Shown here piece after piece: positions 1 through 11,000 of a stretch of DNA of 64,000 bases. The translations under genes and the position numbers were made by a program. Origin of the DNA: Fratercula arctica (taxonomy: Eukaryota; Chordata; Aves; Charadriiformes; Alcidae); NCBI GenBank assembly GCA_947846985.1, contig CANTUZ010000002.1:18677587-18741586 (forward strand), read 5' to 3'. Position 1 is the first letter of the stretch, and each line of letters opens with the position of its first letter. The notes below the pieces were generated by a model. That model saw only the letters and a program-made list of their open reading frames with translations, did not search any database and was not told the DNA's origin.

Positions 1-2053
1 TTCCTCAGCTAGTTGACTGAAGATTTTTAGTTTTCAGGTTCATACTTGCTAGATAAAGATCACTTGTGCTAGATGTGGCCGTGTGCTAGAAGCCAAGCAT
101 TTTGCTAGTGATTTTTGCCAAGTGGCTTTCAAGTCTCATGAACTGACCCTTCTTGCAGGGGGAGTGAGTTGTCCCTTCATTGCCCTGCTTCCTGGAAGAC
201 AAGATTTATTGACGGAATTCTGAGCAAATACTGTCTGCTGGGATTCCTGCTGTCCCCTCAGGTAGTGGGGAAAGGAATGGGGATGGTGGAGAAAAAGGAA
301 GTTTTCCTAGAGGGACCAAGAGAGAGCTAATTCTCAACAGCTCAGAGTGACAAATCCTAACTCTAGGTGCGGTAACTCAAGCGCAGTGAAACAGAATCTT
401 GGCAAGTTGCAAAACATAGCGATGCTCACTCTCACTCCCTTTGCTAAGGGACTTCAGTTTCCGAAAACTCCTAAATTGTTGAATCTGAATGAAATTAATG
501 TTACATGAAAAAAGTGTAAGCGATCAAATGTAATACATTGCTGCAACAGCATCTATAGATAACATTCTCTGAAAATGATGAGAAGTTCTTTAGCATTTTT
601 CCTGTGTGTAGTTAGAACATATAAAATGGGGGAGGAGAATACCTTAATTTAAGTAATCACTGATATTTTATACTATTTATTATTCCATTTCTAGTAATCT
701 GGCTTAAGAAAACTAGTTTTACAAGAATGAATCTCAGTTTCATGCTGAGGAAAATACTCTAAAAATATTAGGAAATAATGTAAATTGAGCACCACAATAG
801 CTATTTGTCTTCAGTACTTTACAGATGGTTACAACCTGTGCCCACTTTGCAGTATTGTACATTCCCTTCAAGGCAGAAAAAATCAGTTACAGTGGTATGA
901 CATTGTAAAGAGAACCTCTAACCCCTTGAAATAATTCTTAATCGGCTGCAATGGTCAAGTAAGCTTTTATCTAAACTCTTTCTTGACCAACCACAATGAA
1001 CTGCAGAACTGCTTAAAAGTCTTTTAGGTTATCTACTGCTAATGTATATAGAGATAGAGATGATAGTACACCAAAATATTAAAGAATCTTGTTAAGTTAC
1101 TGTTTTGTTTTTATGAAAACCTCAAACCTTCTTACAAAAACCTTACTCTAAAAGAAAATTATGGTGGTTCTACTATAGTTTTATAAAGCAATACAAAACC
1201 ATAAATTCTGTAGAACAATAAATAGGCCAATTGTCAAGTCAGAATGTTTAATGTAAACAGTTATCACTACACTGCTGTCCAGAACTGTTAGATTCTGCAC
1301 AGTTAACACTGAAGACTTGCAGTACCCTGTTCTCTTCAGTATCTTGCTTTTATCCCAATCATAGCAAATGTGGAGTTGGATTTAACAAGGTGACTGTTGG
1401 GGGTTGTGGTTGGTTTCATTTCTTGGGGGGTTTTTTCGGTGCTTTTGTTAAAAAGGTGAATCCTAGCTTTATTCTTCAACATGGAATTTCTTGTCAGCTC
1501 TTAATCCCATTAGTTTTGCCCCACTTATTGCTAGACTTGAAATACTACAGGGAAATGTACAAAAAGCTATAATGTAGTAGCTGAAAGATATTTAAAGTTT
1601 CTTATCATTAGTGATCAACTACAACTATTTGGCAAAATTTTTGGTCCTTAGAGGCTGTGGAATACCACTTGGGAAGTGCTCTAGCTGCTACATGGCCTAA
1701 ACTTCCATTATGTGCATAACCTACATAGAAACTCTGTAGCTCCCAGGTTATCTTGGGAGAGAGTTTATCTGCTATTACAGTTTTTAGCACACTTCTGTCC
1801 AGATTTGCTGATACAGAAAGAGCAGTCATGGACAGCTATTACTACCCCTAACTTGCTGTTAGGCTCACCTGTACACTCCCCAATGTTTGGAGCCAAGATA
1901 ACTGAAATGCTGCCAGTTGTTCTTGAGCTACTGGGTTCAAGTTCCAGCACCATCAGGTTTCACCTATGGTTACTCTTACAGTGAAATTTGTTTTTTTTCC
2001 TCTCTACTACATTCTCAAAAAAACTTACTTTGCACACTTATGTAAATATATAA
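1..2053. other. noncoding flank, possible MASTL 3' UTR/flank
   Basis: AT-rich sequence without a coding exon I can recognise; all three plus-strand frames hit stops within the first few dozen bases. In mammals MASTL lies next to ACBD5 in the convergent orientation. A plus-strand poly(A) signal at 2054-2059 fits this stretch being the 3' UTR of a plus-strand gene whose stop codon lies before the window. That is inference from synteny; nothing here proves MASTL. A short cluster of 'tgctag' words occurs at about 48-112. Confidence 0.3.
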
Positions 2054-2090
2054 AATAAAATACTGCAGTCCTGCTGTTGTTTGCTTCTGC
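2041..2090 (+). promoter_or_regulatory. candidate poly(A) site with Pumilio-type element, plus strand
   Basis: TGTAAATA at 2041-2048 matches the Pumilio recognition form UGUANAUA. It is followed by AATAAA at 2054-2059 and, 10-25 bases on, by a GT-rich stretch (TGTTGTTTG). This is the normal layout of a 3' end. No transcript evidence is available, and the gene it would serve lies upstream of the window. Confidence 0.4.
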
Positions 2091-2092
2091 AT

Positions 2093-2098
2093 TTTATT
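2093..2098 (-). promoter_or_regulatory. candidate poly(A) signal, minus strand
   Basis: AATAAA on the minus strand, followed about 30 bases later by a T-rich stretch (TATTTTATTTTATATATTT). It faces the plus-strand signal at 2054-2059. It could be a very distal end for ACBD5, about 2.9 kb past its stop, or belong to the unexplained minus-strand reading frame at 2113-2613. Confidence 0.25.
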
Positions 2099-2112
2099 GC
2101 CTTTAAACTGTC

Positions 2113-2613
2113 TTAACTTTTGATCCTGCTGGGGGTGTGGGAGGAGGATTTTTTTACACAAAGCAACACTATTGCCCCTACCCCAGCTAAGACAGTGGTT
2201 TTAAGTAGGGAAATACCTAATACAGGCATTATGCCCTTCAGTTCATGACTTGCTAACACCTTCCTCCAATCCTTATTGCAAGCTACATTTATGTATTTAG
2301 TGGCAGGAGAGCAAAGCGTCTGCTCCTCTGTGGTAACTAGAGAGTCAAAGACAGCAGCTCCATCTCCACCAGCACCTGCTGTGCTGCCACAGGACCAGAG
2401 GAGAGACAGAGGGCCCTGAGGACAGAACATCAGCACTCCCCCCACCGATACCTGTCTCTGATCTGGTTTCCCCAGCTGAGCACCTACTAGTAGGTGGAAT
2501 GTCTTCCATCTGGTGCCAGCCAGAGCACATCTATGCTTTTTGAAGGAAGTTTGATTCACTGCAGGAAGCCAGCTGGACATTTGCTTCAGAAGTGCAATTT
2601 TGATCTGGGTCAA
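2113..2613 (-). other. unrecognised 166-codon open frame, probably not a gene
   Basis: An open minus-strand frame of 166 codons that I do not recognise. It has a mildly hydrophobic stretch near its C-terminus (GISLLKTTVLAGVGAIVLLC), no domain motif I know, and low-complexity Gly/Ala in the middle. Its stop lies 15 bases before a minus-strand AATAAA. This could be chance, a remnant, or part of the distal ACBD5 3' UTR. Confidence 0.15.
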
Positions 2614-3462
2614 GATGTTTCCAGTGCTATGCAGTGCTATACTGCCTGCCCTCCTGAGGAGAGCACCAGCTAGAACAGCATATCCTATTTGAGCGCCAAT
2701 GAATTGCTTATGTCACTTTCTCCAAGGTAAAGCTGTGTGTCTTTGTATTTGGGCAAGCTATAAAAATTAATCATTTGTTCTTACCTTTAAGACGGAATAC
2801 CAGCTAACTAGAAAACTGTCCAAACTATGGTGAGTTTGAGGTACCCCTAGCAGCTGAGGCCCAGTTATGAATTGCAGATAAATGGTTATAAAAGTGATGA
2901 TGTTCTGTATTACAACTTTAAGATTGAGACTGTATCTTCATAATGTAGCCAGCAGCCAAAGCATCCGATGTACAGCATTTACTAAACATTAAGAAAGTTC
3001 AAAATAAAATACAAAATATTAAGGGATTGATTTATTGAAACATGAATAAATAACAAGGAGGGCACTTGCCTACATTTATTTCAGTGGGAAGTTAAAAGTT
3101 AAGTACCTTTAAGAATGTCTGTACCACCTCTAAAAGCAAGACACCTACATCTAACGTGGTTATGAACTGGGGAGGAGGCACTCCAGTCTGCTTCATCCTG
3201 TCAGAAGACGTGCTGCTTCAGGAAGTTTTTGTTTTTCAAAGTGACCTTCAAGCTAGAGTATCCTTCCTGTATAATCATTTCTGTCCTTTTATGATAAGAA
3301 GTCAATCACTCTAGGAACTTCGAGCTACAGGCACAATGGCTTCCGGTGACAGCAGAACTTCCCTTCCAGCATAAGCTTTGCTCAAACCTGAGTTTTCAGT
3401 ACATCTCATGCCAAAACTCACCATCTGAGTGTTACAGCAGTCTTCAAACAGGTTCAGAGTGT
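2614..3462. other. noncoding DNA, nothing recognised
   Basis: AT-rich sequence between the unexplained minus-strand frame and the likely distal end of the ACBD5 3' UTR. A further minus-strand AATAAA (plus-strand tttatt) is at 3031-3036. No repeats or coding exon recognised. Confidence 0.4.
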
Positions 3463-3468
3463 TTTATT
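3463..3468 (-). promoter_or_regulatory. ACBD5: candidate distal poly(A) signal of ACBD5
   Basis: AATAAA on the minus strand about 1.54 kb after the ACBD5 stop, with T/G-containing sequence downstream. It would give a moderate-length 3' UTR. This is a motif match only. Confidence 0.35.
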
Positions 3469-4808
3469 TTTTTAATTCAGATTTACAATAAGAAAATCAG
3501 AAGAGGGGAAAAGTAACTTTAAAAAAAACCAAACCCGCACTTAACTAAATACAAGATTAAAATTGCTCTGGTAAAACAAACATTAAGTTCTGTGATTACA
3601 TTTTTATACAGTATAACTTGTATGAAAAATGTTTTCTAAACTATAAAAGATTTTCAGGAAGGACAAAAAATAACTTTCATCAAAAATTATTTGTACTATG
3701 TAGTCCAGGTAGAGAATGAAAGCACATCTCTAATATTGTGAAATTTCTGAAGATTCAGATCTTAAACATGGATTATGTTATGATGTAATTTTTTATAGGA
3801 AATGAATGTCTTAATTTCCTGTCAAATCTCATTTTAGTGCATTTCTATTTTCCAGATATTTAGACAACTTATATATTAATTTATTTTAAAATTAAGTGTA
3901 AAGCGTGCTTTAATTAAGCAAACTTCACAAGGTTGTAACTCTGTCTGTATATTGGTTAATAAATAGTCCATGGAAAAAAAATCAGCACCAAAATTAGCTG
4001 AAAAGTTTTGTTTTGAAAGGAAGTAGAAGGATAAGAGAGAAAAATACCAGAACTGATATTTTTCCTAATGTGAGTTGGGCAAAGTCCACAATAGATTAGG
4101 GCTAGATTAAATCTTATTTTAATTCGACATAAACTGACAACAAAAAACTTGCCGTGCACCGAGCTTTTTAAAATCTTAGAGCTACACTTACAGCGCTAGC
4201 TTTCATCTCATTTTAAAGCACCTTGTGCCTAAACTATGTATTTCAGTTAAACAAGCTGTTGTCAACAAGAATACAATTATCCAAGTTAAAAAAATACAAG
4301 GTGCAGCCTCTTTAGATGGATCCCTTGTACCACACAGTTTCCAAACTTACATTTGACAGTCCCTCTGTTATTAACGGCTCTCACTTGAAGACATCTATCA
4401 ATTCCCAAATCTCCTTTACAATCTTAAAGGATAAGTGAAGGATTCAACTTCATTTCTGACCAATTTACGTGGAAATGTGCCCCGCACCGGTTTAGCAGCA
4501 AAAAGAACCAGTTGAATTCCTCAGAGCTATATTGTATTTTCCCAACAGCTTACAATGTATTGAATTCATAATTTATTAGTGCTTTCATCTGATAATGTGT
4601 AACCCTGTGGAAAAACAGGCAGGGATGTTGTGACTGTAAAATTATTTCTCTGTTCAAGTGACAGTTTTACATATTTTCACTTACTCTTTTGCTAAGATAT
4701 TCTCTTCATCATCTGACATCAGCAAGACCAGTAATTACTGAAGGCCCATCCACAAGCACATTCCAAAGTAATTAATGTTCATATGGGCTTGAGGATGGAA
4801 TTATTAAA

Positions 4809-4819
4809 TTTATTTTATT
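4809..4819 (-). promoter_or_regulatory. ACBD5: candidate proximal poly(A) signals of ACBD5
   Basis: Two overlapping AATAAA hexamers on the minus strand (AATAAAATAAA) about 195 bases after the ACBD5 stop. The downstream sequence is not clearly GT-rich, so use is uncertain. Confidence 0.35.
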
Positions 4820-5009
4820 TGTAACCTAGGAGCTGTGAATCATTCAAGTTTCAATAATGTTAGTCCTTAAATGTTGAGCTCAAAGGTAGTACAAAATATT
4901 ACTATAACAGAAGGAATGTCATCCCAGATCCTGAGATTCTATGAGAATTCAGAATTCCTTCGCTTTCCAGGGCCATCTTCTAGCAGTCTTTAAGCAAAGT
5001 CATGAATTC

Positions 5010-5022
5010 TCAATTCAGTTTT
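5010..5022 (-). CDS. ACBD5: ACBD5 coding exon 13 (last three residues and stop)
   Basis: Only 13 coding bases. They complete Arg500 and add Lys-Leu-Asn and TGA, restoring the RKLN end of the mammalian protein. The acceptor CCTCTTCTAG|AAAACTG follows a pyrimidine-rich tract. The exact match of phase, residues and splice site makes this a good call despite its size. Confidence 0.88.
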
Positions 5023-8000
5023 CTAGAAGAGGAACCAAATAAATTAGTTTAATGTACCTTCACATATGAGACAATTTTTTATTTCTCTAAATAAACGCAT
5101 CAATTCAGGTTACACGTGAATGATTTCCAATCCATTAAAATACAACACTGCTTCAAGATACCTGGAAATTTGCCCTCTTAACTGACAAAACAATCTGCAA
5201 GCTTACAGAACTGGCACAACTTGCACCGAGGAGTACAAAACATCACTAAGAATTCTGAACTGCAGATGAAACAGTCCCCTCAGAACAGTCCCCGACCATG
5301 TCAGCCAGTGGTTTGCGGGCTCACAGCAGAGCTACGCTTATGAGCTGGTTTTCCAGTGACTCCAGAAAACGTGCAATCAGAATGTTCTAAAATCGTGAGC
5401 TGAATCTAAACAACTCTGTTATTAAAAACGTTTTTCTATCTGTCATCTGGCTTTAGAACTATTAGGATTCAGGTTTTCAAGCTTTTTTCAGTGAAGGCTC
5501 CAATATAAGCACCCAGATTTTCAACATTAAGTTCCCTATAAAGGAACGAGCGAGGTTAAGAGGCTCAGAAGACCTAAACCAGCCAGAATGCCGTACACCG
5601 AAGGGTGCTAAGAGTGAGCTGAGCTACCCTTTCCCAGGGACATGAGCTAAACACATGGCTGTTGACTACAGAAGCCCGTCTCTCCACCAGTTCCATGGAA
5701 TTTGCTCCACTGAGCAAACGCATTCAGGAGTCATGGCTCCACAGCTTCACGATGAGAAAACTTCACACAGTAGCACAGACTCCTGGTTTCTGCTCCAGGA
5801 CAGTTTATATATTTTAAAACCAAAAGTATATCGATATGGTCAATGTATGCACCGTGTATGGCTGCTGCCTAAAAGCTTACACACCTTAACAGGGCACAAA
5901 CTGAAACTGGCAGTGGGACAACAGAGAAGGACTCTTGTTTTGCAATTCCATTCTCTCTCTGAGTGTAACTCATCAACTTCCTACCCATTGCTAAAGGAGA
6001 TGGAACTCCAGATGGAAAGGTGATGCAGAAGCAGATAGTCCTTAAATTCTGGCTATGGGTAGATTTCTTTAGAAACAAAAAGGAAAGCTGAAGAACACAG
6101 AAATTTCTTTGGTTGTTTCTGTTCTCACCTCACCTTAATACAATCCATGAATGAGTAAACAAAACAAGGACTACCGGGGGCTATGCCATCTCTGTGTCTC
6201 AAAGATTCTGGCATTACTGTTAGTAGACAAATCCTGGTGTCCAGAACTGAAAAAGAATGTTAATAAACTGTGGAGGATTTGGGAAAGAGCCACCAGAACC
6301 ATCCCACGATTGGAAAGCAACTTTAAAAAGAGATTCCAGTTGCTCCATCTGTTTTATTTAAGCAAGAGATTAAGAGTTGACCTGGTGATGGCAATGAAGT
6401 ACCATGGAAAACACATCACAGGTTCTCAGTCAAGGAGATAAAGACCTAGGAAAATCCAATGGAGGAAAGGTGAAGATAGACAAATCCAAACTAAAAATAA
6501 TGTACCATTTGTTTACTCATTTAAAGCTCTGAATCATTAGAACAATATATTAGAAAAATTGCTGGAAAGGATGCTTTTCTAAAAACTGATTTCTGACTGA
6601 ACCTGTGAATTGATCGAGGGTGCTACAGACATCACAGATGATCAAAAAAGGTTTACAAGAACAGCATACTGTTCAGAGAGAGAGAGAACATGGCCATTTG
6701 AAAGCTATTAGCTAAAGAATACTGAAGTTCATAGGAGCTTCACATAAGATACTAAAAAAATTGTATTGATTTTAAAAAACTTTGTCCTTGCTGATGAAAT
6801 GGAAATCTCCATTTACTAGTGCAGAAAATGGGGAAAATGTGTGTAACTGCCTAAAAGCCTTAGTAGTGAAATCTCTGGTTTCATCAGAGCGTGCAAGTAA
6901 CACCAGTGCTGCTAATGACAGCTTTAAGACGGGCAACTCCCCGGCAGGCCGGAAGCCTTTGTGGGCACTGCATTGTTTACAACGCCATGGGCTGGGCCCA
7001 GAGGCTGGTGATCAGTGACAGAAGTCTAATTGGAGGCCGGTAGTTAGCAGTGTATGCCAGGGGTCAGTACTGGGTCCAGTCCTGCGTAACATCTTCACTA
7101 ATCACCTAGATGATGGGGCAGAGTGCAGCCTCAGCAAGTTTGCAGATTACACAAATATACGCCAGAGGGTGGTGCTGCCATCCAGAGGGATCTCAACAGG
7201 ATAGAAAAATGGGCTGACAGGAACCTCATGAAGTACAACAAGGGGAAGTGCCAAGTCCAGCACCTGGGGAGGAACAACCCCAGACACCAGTACACGCTGG
7301 GCCTGCCCAGCTGCGAAGTAGAAAAGGACCTGGGGGTCCTGAGTTGAACATGAGCCAGCACTGTGGCCTTGCAGCAAAGAACGCCAATGGTATTGTGGGC
7401 TGCGTTATCCCTCCCAGCAGGTCAAGGGAGGTGATCCTTCACCTCTACTCCACACTGGAGAGGCCACAGCTGGAGTGCTGTGTCCAGTTCTGGGTAAAAG
7501 AGAGTCATGGACATACCAGAGACAGTCCAACAAAGGGCCATGAAGACGATTAAGGGACTGGATCATCTGTCCTATGAGGGGAGATGAACACTGGCACAGG
7601 TTGCCCAGAGAGGTTGTGGAGTCTCCCTCTTTGGCGATATTCAAAAGTCATCTGGACACAGTCCTCGGCAACCAGCTCTAGGTATCCCTGCTTGAGCTGG
7701 GAGCTCGGACGGGATGACCTCCAGAGATGCCTTCCAGCCTCAGCCATTCTGTGTTTCTGTGCTTTACCATATGAGAGAAAACTATACCATGAAAACTGTC
7801 CAACATTAAAAAGCTGGAGCAATTAAAGCTAATTCTAGTAAGATCTACACACATGCCAGACTCTCTGTAGACTGACAGAGAGGAAAAAACTTAAAAGGTA
7901 AGAGCATACTAAGCTAACAAAGTCAGGTGTGAGGCTGAGTTCAGTAGGGATCAACTAGAGAACATTCACTTGATCTTCTGATGCTTAGAGAGTTGAGAAA

Positions 8001-11000
8001 ATGTAAGATGAGAGTACAACTGTCCTTTAGCTGAAGGAAGTCAAAGTAGACGTTACAAAAATATCGTACTAAGGTGCTAGTAAATAATAACAAAAATAAG
8101 TAAATAATAATAAAAAAATAAGAAGTAGGTGACAGATGGGACTCTGCAAAGGATTTGATAGGAAAAAATTTTCTCAAGGCACAAGGGGACTAGGGAGTCT
8201 AGAAGCAGTGAAAATGGCTCAAGAGGATATTGAGAGCAAGAGGGTCAAAGAATGCTGCGGAGACACTTCCAAGCTATCCAGCCTCACCCACGGGTGTACG
8301 CTCACTGAAATGATTTATCCTGCATCGCATTTCATGGATTTAACGTAAATTGCCACACATAAAGCATACCACATATAAAGTCAAATTAATCAATACTTTC
8401 TTATGCTGAGAAACTTTCAAGGCAAAGAAAACTATGCGTGTCTCTTCCTAGAATTCCCAGCTAATGGAAGGGAAGCACTCCTACTAGCTTCCAGAATTTC
8501 TTGTTGCTCATTTGGCTTGAGTTCTTGGGACTGAAACACACACCTTCCTGCCATAACTATACCAAGGACTCTATGTACAATCTGATTTAGCCTGGTATCT
8601 TCAGAGCTGTGAGTCACTGATACATGCAATGGAACATTAAGCAAGACATCTTGAAACAAAGAACTCAAGGAAACAGCATTTATCAAAGCAATTATTATCA
8701 AGTTCCCTGATACTGACCTGATGTTTCAGACACACTGTTAAAGCCTTATCAAGAGCGTACCCTTGTGTTCTTCTTATGCATAAAGGCAGTATTTTATATC
8801 CTGTCTAAATAACACGATATACTACGTATTGGTTTAAACAGGTGAAATGCAGTATATATGCCCTATTGAATGCACGTCTTTACCTTCGCTTTCTTTGAAG
8901 ATACACATGTACCAACCACTGGGCAATGAACGGCCATACAATAGCAAAAGCTAAAATACCAGGAGAAATGTCAAAGGGCCACCATGATGGTTTCTAAGGA
9001 AAACAGAAAAAACACATAGTCAGCAATCTGTGTGCACTTATTGAATACCACATGTATACTTCTCAATCACTTCAAATGCTACAGTGTCAAAGTAGAATAT
9101 ACAAGTAAGACCAGAAAAAAAGATTAATCTATCAAATAACTTCTTCAGACAGAGATTTTTTTATCTCCCAGTCAAGTGAGGGATGATATGAAAAGCACAT
9201 ACTGAGAGCTAGATATATAATATTAATCTCATCTTTTTTCACCATTAACAGTGCTTTTTACAAATAGAAAAGAAACATATTTCACCTTGTCAGAGGAGGC
9301 AGGTTGATAATTTGACTGTAGAGTTGCAGATTTTGCCTTTAAATACAAACAAAAGCTGGTGAGTGTAAAAAAACGAAACTGCAATTAAAATTTTTCTGCT
9401 TCACAAAATAAGAATGTGAAGTTTCTCATCTTGTGAAGGCTTTGCAATCTGTATATATGAAATTTAAGGAACAGAATCACCCCTGTGCAACCCCCTTTCA
9501 CCACTTAGTTTCCAACTTACCTCTCATGTTTCCATTACTCTTTATAGCATTTTTATCACATCTCCGTGTATTAAAAAAATGAATCAGTATCACTTACTGG
9601 ACCTGTTTACAAGGCCCTCCCTGCCCAACCTGTCATCAGAACTTCCTCAACTCTGGTCAAGACCTATCAGTTGTAACCCAGAGTAGAAATCCCAGCAGAT
9701 TAATTTGCATGATTACGTGTTTTGACACTAGTCTATACAAAGGCAAAAAGCACTGTTTTAGTCTGCCCTGAGCCACAGCTACAGGCATGTCTAACAGCAT
9801 AAAGGAAAGAGAATACTCTGTTCCAAATCCTCCAGGCTATCCAGAACGTAAGAAGTACCAGAAACTTTTCAAGACTATTCCCATACACTGTTGTGGTGCT
9901 TTCACAAAAACAAAGCAGTCAGTTTTCTAGGTCTTTCTTAATTTATGTAAGTGTGAAACAGAAGCTTCTGCTTCTCTTCAGGTAAGGGTAGCAAGCACAG
10001 CATGAACTGCTGGGGAAGAATCTTTTACTATTTCTTCATATATTGCTCAGGCAAAAAAAGAAAATCTGTACCCACACATCAGATTCTTGAGCCACTGTGA
10101 CGGAGCGAAATCATGGTTTTAATAAATCCTTTTCCCTGTCTGCCTTAGATTTGGAGTATGTGCATCCCATAGGATACTACTTGTGCAGTTCTCTCATTCT
10201 CAGGTAGGTCAAAATACATAAGCAACTCAAACAAAACCAAACATTTTTAGCTTGCTGGTTCAACTATATTCACAGCATATTCTATTCTCACGAATATACG
10301 GTATTTCTATTGAAACAGAAGGAAAAAACAGCACTACATCAATAAATATCTACATTTTCTTAAGACTTCTTTTGCCTATCTTGTATACATGATGTGAAAA
10401 TCCAAGAAAGCTGCATCACTGTGGGGAAAGAATGCTATGAAGAATCAGTCCTCTGCTAACTGAAAAATGGAATCAGAAGTTCTGCCTGCAAACATTTACC
10501 AATCTGGAAGACTGAGATAATTCCTCACTTCCTTTGGAAATCCTTTGAGATCTACTGATGAAGAAATTATCTGTGATCGTGTATTACTAACATTAACTAT
10601 GGAATCTCCATATAGCGACTGTGTAATATGTATCAATAATGATGGCTAAGATCAGTCTGATCACAAATCAGTAAAATAACATGTGGTTAATTTTTAGGTC
10701 AAAATGCACATTTTTCTCACATGTACAAGAGCCCTGAATTGTGTTTCTGAGAGTAGGTACCAATAAGAAATTTTAAGTTGCAATAAACTGCAGAACATAA
10801 ATGAAATGTCTTTACAGTTTAAGAAAATATTGTCTGATTTTTTAATCTGAAAAAACACATAAATATCTAAGGAAATTTTAAAAAGGTAATACCTGTGATG
10901 CTGCAACTGCCTCCAGCATATGCAACCTCTGAAGGACATTCTGCATGTCGTCTTGCAACTGCATCAGCACTACCGCAATCTGTTCATTGAGGCTACCCCT

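Larger units (their letters stand above)
3463..5009 (-). other. ACBD5: putative ACBD5 3' UTR
   Basis: Begins directly after the ACBD5 stop codon and is continuous with the terminal exon. AATAAA signals on the minus strand occur at 4809-4819 (two overlapping copies about 195 bases after the stop) and at 3463-3468. The latter is followed by T/G-containing sequence, so short and long 3' UTRs are both possible. The end points are inferred. Confidence 0.4.
5023..8883 (-). other. ACBD5: ACBD5 intron 12
   Basis: 3.9-kb intron holding an old diverged CR1 piece (about 6160-6450) and a younger 5'-truncated CR1 (about 6980-7762), both on the plus strand and so antisense to the gene. AT-rich simple sequence lies at about 8085-8125. 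Plus-strand open frames here, such as 5655-6023 (122 codons), show no recognisable domain. Confidence 0.85.

Noticed and set aside
1..240. Final coding exon of MASTL at the window start
   Set aside because: All plus-strand frames contain early stops, and no MASTL C-terminal residues were found.
5655..6023. 122-codon plus-strand frame as a nested gene in ACBD5 intron 12
   Set aside because: No domain, no splice or promoter context, adjacent to old CR1 sequence.
8881..8883. TAA directly after exon 12 as the true ACBD5 stop
   Set aside because: It lies within a good donor (GTAAAG), and a matching terminal exon at 5010-5022 restores the conserved RKLN end. Kept only as a possible intron-retention form.
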